Positions 61,149-64,000 of a stretch of DNA of 64,000 nt are shown piece by piece (position 1 is the stretch's first letter; every line of letters begins with the position of its first letter). Source of the stretch: Phycisphaera sp. (GTDB lineage: Bacteria; Planctomycetota; Phycisphaerae; Phycisphaerales; UBA1924); contig RHLH01000001.1 of assembly GCA_003712165.1 (NCBI GenBank), positions 806,001 through 870,000 on the forward strand. Direction: 5' to 3'. Under the pieces are notes generated by a model. That model made no database searches, had not been told where the DNA came from, and saw only the letters and a program-made list of their open reading frames with translations. A program made the translations under genes and the position numbers.

Positions 61149-62915
61149 TTACTCGTCGGAGAGCTCTGGGACGTCGAAGTCGATGCCGTTGCGTTCGAGC
61201 GAGCGGCCGATCGACGCGTAGAGCCTGGAGATCGAGATGTTGTAGTTGATGAGCGCCTGGATCTCTTCGGCTTCGGCGAGCGCGAGCGCCTGCTGACGCG
61301 AGAGCAACTGGTCGAGGTTGAACGCCGTGTACCCCTCGGTTGTGTCGATCTGGACCTGCAGCGCACGCAGATTCTCGGTAGACGCGAATCGGGCCACCCG
61401 TGTCTGCTCGATGAGGTCGTACCCGGTATCAACATCGCGGAGCGAGTTTTTCACGTCCAACACGATCTGCTGAACCGTGTTCTGGAACGAGAGCACCGCC
61501 TGGATGTTCTCGAGCTGCCTTCGGCGCAGGTCCGCGTTCGCCTCGCGGTTGCCAATCGCGTACTCGTACGTGATGCCAACGACGTAGTCGATGAAGTTTC
61601 CTTCCCAGATATCGCCGTACGCGTCTTCGACGTCGCGGTCGAGCTCGGAGTACCTCGCCGAGAGTTCGAGGTCGAGCCTTGGCAGGATCTGGTTGCGGGC
61701 GATCTGCTTGCGGATGGTTGTGTCATCGATGGACAGCAGCGCACGCGTGATCTCGGGCCGTTCTGTGATCGCCGTCGTGACCGCGTCAACGAGGCTGTAC
61801 CGGATCGGTTCATCGATGGCCATATCCGCGGGCAGAAGCAGGACCTCGGAGCCGATGGTCAGCTCGGGGTCGTTCATGAGCGTCTTGAGTGTGTCGCTCG
61901 CCGAGCGCAGGTTGCGCTGCGCCCTGATGACCGCTGCCTTCCGGTTCTCGACCTCGGCGCGGGCGTCGGCGATCTGCGCCTGCGTCGCGTCGATCCGTCC
62001 GCGGTTGATGATGATGTCGCGGACCTTGATTCCTCGCTCGAGCAGCCGCTGCTGGATGAGCAGGTTCTGGTGGGTCTGCACGAGCGTCCAATAGGCCTCC
62101 TCGGTCTGGCGGATCGTGTTGATGACGTTGGTCTCGAGCTGCGCGATCTCGTCACGCTCGGCGTTCTCCGCGAGGCGGATGGACGAGAGCGCGAAGTCCG
62201 AACCGCCGTTGCGGAGCAGAGGCTGGGTCAGCTGCGCACCGACGGTCACCGTGTTGGCGGGGTTTGGCACCACTGTGAGTCCTGGCGTGTCGTTGTCGTT
62301 CCACGTCCAGGACGTATCGACGGTCAGCGTGCCGCCCGTGGTCAGTGTGCGCCGCACGCCCGCGGACACATCTGACTGTTCGAACACATCGGCAGCGGTC
62401 CCGAAGAACGTCGAGCTTGTGCGGGGTCGATCGATCGATTGATACTGGCCGTTGACGAAAAACGTCCAGTCGAACGCCGCTTCCGCAGCCACAAGCTGCG
62501 CCTCGGAGATCGCCGGGCGGAGCCTGTCGAACTGGAGCTGCGTGTTCCGCTCCATCGCCGAGCGGATCGCGCGCTCCAGGTTGATCGAGACGAAGCGTTG
62601 CTCACCCCCAAGCAGATCGGAGTCCATCGGGAACGCGCCGCGTTCGTAGGACTTGTAGCCGCCCATCTCGCGAAGCTGGTTGAGCCTGTCCTCTGGGATG
62701 CCGAGGCTATCGATCGACGCGTCACGCTCGGTCAGTATGTAGCCCGGGGCGTTCTCGGCCTCGACCAATTCGCGCTTCACCGCGTCGATGACCGACTTGG
62801 TCAGCACCGCGCTGTCGCGTTCGAGAACGGGACCTGTGCAGCCAGAGAGAGCAAGTCCTGCGCAAATGACAGGCGCGGATCGCACAAAAAACGGGGGAAG
62901 AACGGATCGAAGCAT
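61149..62915 (-). CDS. TolC-family outer-membrane efflux lipoprotein
   Basis: A protein of about 588 residues with a lipobox (VICAGLALSGC) and two outer-membrane efflux (OEP) repeats rich in helices: LERAIRSAMERNTQLQFDRLRPAISEAQLVAAEAAFDWTFFVNGQYQ and LAENAERDEIAQLETNVINTIRQTEEAYWTLVQTHQNLLIQQRLLERGIKVRDIIINRGRI. This is the TolC/OprM outer-membrane channel fold. I prefer the ATG at 62915 (MLRSVLPPFF) with AAAGGA about 10 nt upstream; an ATG at 62936 would add seven residues. No pump subunits are adjacent. Confidence 0.9.
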   Translation of the reverse strand: MLRSVLPPFFVRSAPVICAGLALSGCTGPVLERDSAVLTKSVIDAVKRELVEAENAPGYILTERDASIDSLGIPEDRLNQLREMGGYKSYERGAFPMDSDLLGGEQRFVSINLERAIRSAMERNTQLQFDRLRPAISEAQLVAAEAAFDWTFFVNGQYQSIDRPRTSSTFFGTAADVFEQSDVSAGVRRTLTTGGTLTVDTSWTWNDNDTPGLTVVPNPANTVTVGAQLTQPLLRNGGSDFALSSIRLAENAERDEIAQLETNVINTIRQTEEAYWTLVQTHQNLLIQQRLLERGIKVRDIIINRGRIDATQAQIADARAEVENRKAAVIRAQRNLRSASDTLKTLMNDPELTIGSEVLLLPADMAIDEPIRYSLVDAVTTAITERPEITRALLSIDDTTIRKQIARNQILPRLDLELSARYSELDRDVEDAYGDIWEGNFIDYVVGITYEYAIGNREANADLRRRQLENIQAVLSFQNTVQQIVLDVKNSLRDVDTGYDLIEQTRVARFASTENLRALQVQIDTTEGYTAFNLDQLLSRQQALALAEAEEIQALINYNISISRLYASIGRSLERNGIDFDVPELSDE

Positions 62916-63073
62916 GTGCCAGGAGTCCTTTGTCATCCCAACATGGGTGTTTGACCCTGTTCGGGCCAGCTGGGTGTCGTAGACTATGCCACCCGGCGCT
63001 GCCTATCCGCTAGAACGGTCCAGGTGACGTTTGGATTTCCGGGGACATTTTCCGACTCGAGGAGCGTGGTCGT

Positions 63074-64000
63074 ATGGATTGCAAGTGGATCGGTGGAGTG
63101 GTCATCTTCGGGACAGTTCTGGGCGTATCCCCTCTGGGCACCGCGGGGCAGGTCTCGGCTCAGGTCTCATCTCAGGTCACCGAGTCTAAGCCCACGCACA
63201 TGGTTGTCACAAACCCGCAGGCCATGGTGCGTTGCGGGGCAGGCATGGCCTACTACCCCGTTTCTGAGCTGCGCCAGAACGCCATCCTGGTGATGGACGG
63301 CGAGACGCAGAGCGGATGGGCTCGCGTCAAGTACCCGAGCACCGCCTCGGCGCTGGTCCGCATCGAGTATGCCGACGTGGCCGCAGACGGGAAGTCGCTC
63401 CGCCTGAATCGGGATGACTCGCTGATCGCCTACAACGCGCTCGCCGGCGCCAAGGGCAGCTGGAGCAAGCTCGTCTCCGATCCCCTGCCAAGGGGGGCCG
63501 AGTTCGTTGTGACCGGCGAGGCCACCAATAAGCAGACCGGTGAACTCGCTGGCTACACCGTCGAAGCCCCTGCTGAAGCGCGCGGCTACGTCAGGCTCAA
63601 GTTCCTGCGTCGGGCGACCAATGCCGAGATCGAGGCGTGGAAGAGCGCCGCATCGGGCCAGACCCTCGCTGATGAGACCGAGTCGGGTGAAGGCTTGCCC
63701 GCAGTTGATCCTGGTGCAGGCGATCAGCCCGCCGTCGATCCGGGCATCGGTCAGCCGACCGAAATCGCCGAGGGCGATCCGAACGCCGGCACCGAGTCTG
63801 CCAACCAGGACTCAGAAAGTCTGATGGATCCGATGATCGGGGATGATGCGCAGGCGACTCGCACCGATCCGGAGACGGGCGTTGACACGCAGGGCGAAAC
63901 GACCGAGGTCGCCGACAACGATGGCGGCACTCCAGCAGATGCCGACACCACCCCTGCGGTCGCCGACTCTGGTGAGCAGGCTGACCAGCCCGTCGAGAAC
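63074..64000 (+). CDS. Secreted SH3-like protein with acidic repeats, 3' end outside window
   Basis: The first 309 residues are present and the gene runs off the right edge. It starts at ATG 63074 with GGAG 9 nt upstream. A signal peptide (MDCKWIGGVVIFGTVLGVSPLGTAGQVSA) precedes a domain of about 130 residues resembling bacterial SH3 (VVTNPQAMVRCGAGMAYYPVSELRQNAILVMDGETQSGWARVKYP). After about residue 195 it becomes low-complexity Asp/Glu/Gly/Pro/Thr sequence (LPAVDPGAGDQPAVDPGIGQP). Probably a cell-wall or periplasmic protein. Confidence 0.82.
   Translation, partial: MDCKWIGGVVIFGTVLGVSPLGTAGQVSAQVSSQVTESKPTHMVVTNPQAMVRCGAGMAYYPVSELRQNAILVMDGETQSGWARVKYPSTASALVRIEYADVAADGKSLRLNRDDSLIAYNALAGAKGSWSKLVSDPLPRGAEFVVTGEATNKQTGELAGYTVEAPAEARGYVRLKFLRRATNAEIEAWKSAASGQTLADETESGEGLPAVDPGAGDQPAVDPGIGQPTEIAEGDPNAGTESANQDSESLMDPMIGDDAQATRTDPETGVDTQGETTEVADNDGGTPADADTTPAVADSGEQADQPVEN

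Noticed and set aside
1..64000. tRNA, rRNA, CRISPR arrays, insertion sequences or prophage genes
   Set aside because: No cloverleaf-like intergenic stretch, regular spaced repeats, transposase or integrase motifs, or phage structural genes were seen in any frame.

Overview
The window is a gene-dense (no gap over 300 bp), GC-rich bacterial chromosome segment. Gene content points to a planctomycete, most likely of the Phycisphaerae type: an alternative complex III (ACIII) plus caa3-type oxidase super-operon, a menaquinone (futalosine) pathway enzyme, DUF1800 and ThuA proteins, PEP-CTERM-like secreted proteins, a Minf_1886-type protein and a 53-residue 'small basic protein' of the kind shared by Planctomycetes, Verrucomicrobia and Chlamydiae, and a zinc-ribbon tail of the CxxCGYxL...RCPECG type. 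This assignment rests on gene families read by eye, not on a database search. No tRNA, rRNA, CRISPR array, insertion sequence or prophage was seen.

Region 1 (1-18250) is respiratory. After a DUF1800 gene cut by the left edge and a divergent heme A synthase, fifteen genes run on the plus strand with overlaps or short gaps: ActA (pentahaem cytochrome), ActB (molybdopterin-like plus FeS), ActC, ActD, ActE, ActF, a small unknown membrane protein, a SCO copper chaperone, oxidase subunits II (with a fused cytochrome c), I, III and IV, and an unknown two-helix protein. Together they would take electrons from menaquinol through ACIII and cytochrome c to oxygen. The ResB/CcsA pair at 21.6-25.8 kb would attach the haems, and heme A synthase would supply the oxidase cofactor.

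Region 2 (18.2-36 kb) holds an MlaE-type permease, an OmpA/Pal-like lipoprotein, an amidohydrolase that may be aminofutalosine deaminase, the ResB/CcsA pair, a Minf_1886-type protein, an AI-2E family transporter, SRP GTPase Ffh, and a minus-strand run of DUF971, RecG, an XRE regulator, an overlapping small protein, PolX and ThuA.

Region 3 (36-51 kb) holds PyrF, two tandem PEP-CTERM-like paralogues, a lone NuoI, a membrane protein with a low-complexity linker, the small basic protein, an aminotransferase, an outer-membrane barrel, an alpha/beta hydrolase, a TauE/SafE permease with a GntR regulator, a tail-anchored coiled-coil protein, a DMT transporter coupled to a nucleotidyltransferase, an AT-rich zinc-ribbon gene and MqnE.

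Region 4 (51-64 kb) is mostly metabolism and housekeeping: DnaK (behind a sigma-54-like promoter), RdgB, a PfkB kinase, an ALDH7-type aldehyde dehydrogenase, RpiA, a Thermus-type isocitrate dehydrogenase, Sua5, a TolC-family lipoprotein and a secreted SH3-like protein cut by the right edge.

The points most worth a second look are the two unknown membrane proteins built into the ACIII/caa3 operon, the sigma-54-like promoter before dnaK, the XRE/small-protein overlap between RecG and PolX, an SD-hairpin-ATG arrangement at ffh, and a 20-bp AT-rich palindrome upstream of mqnE.
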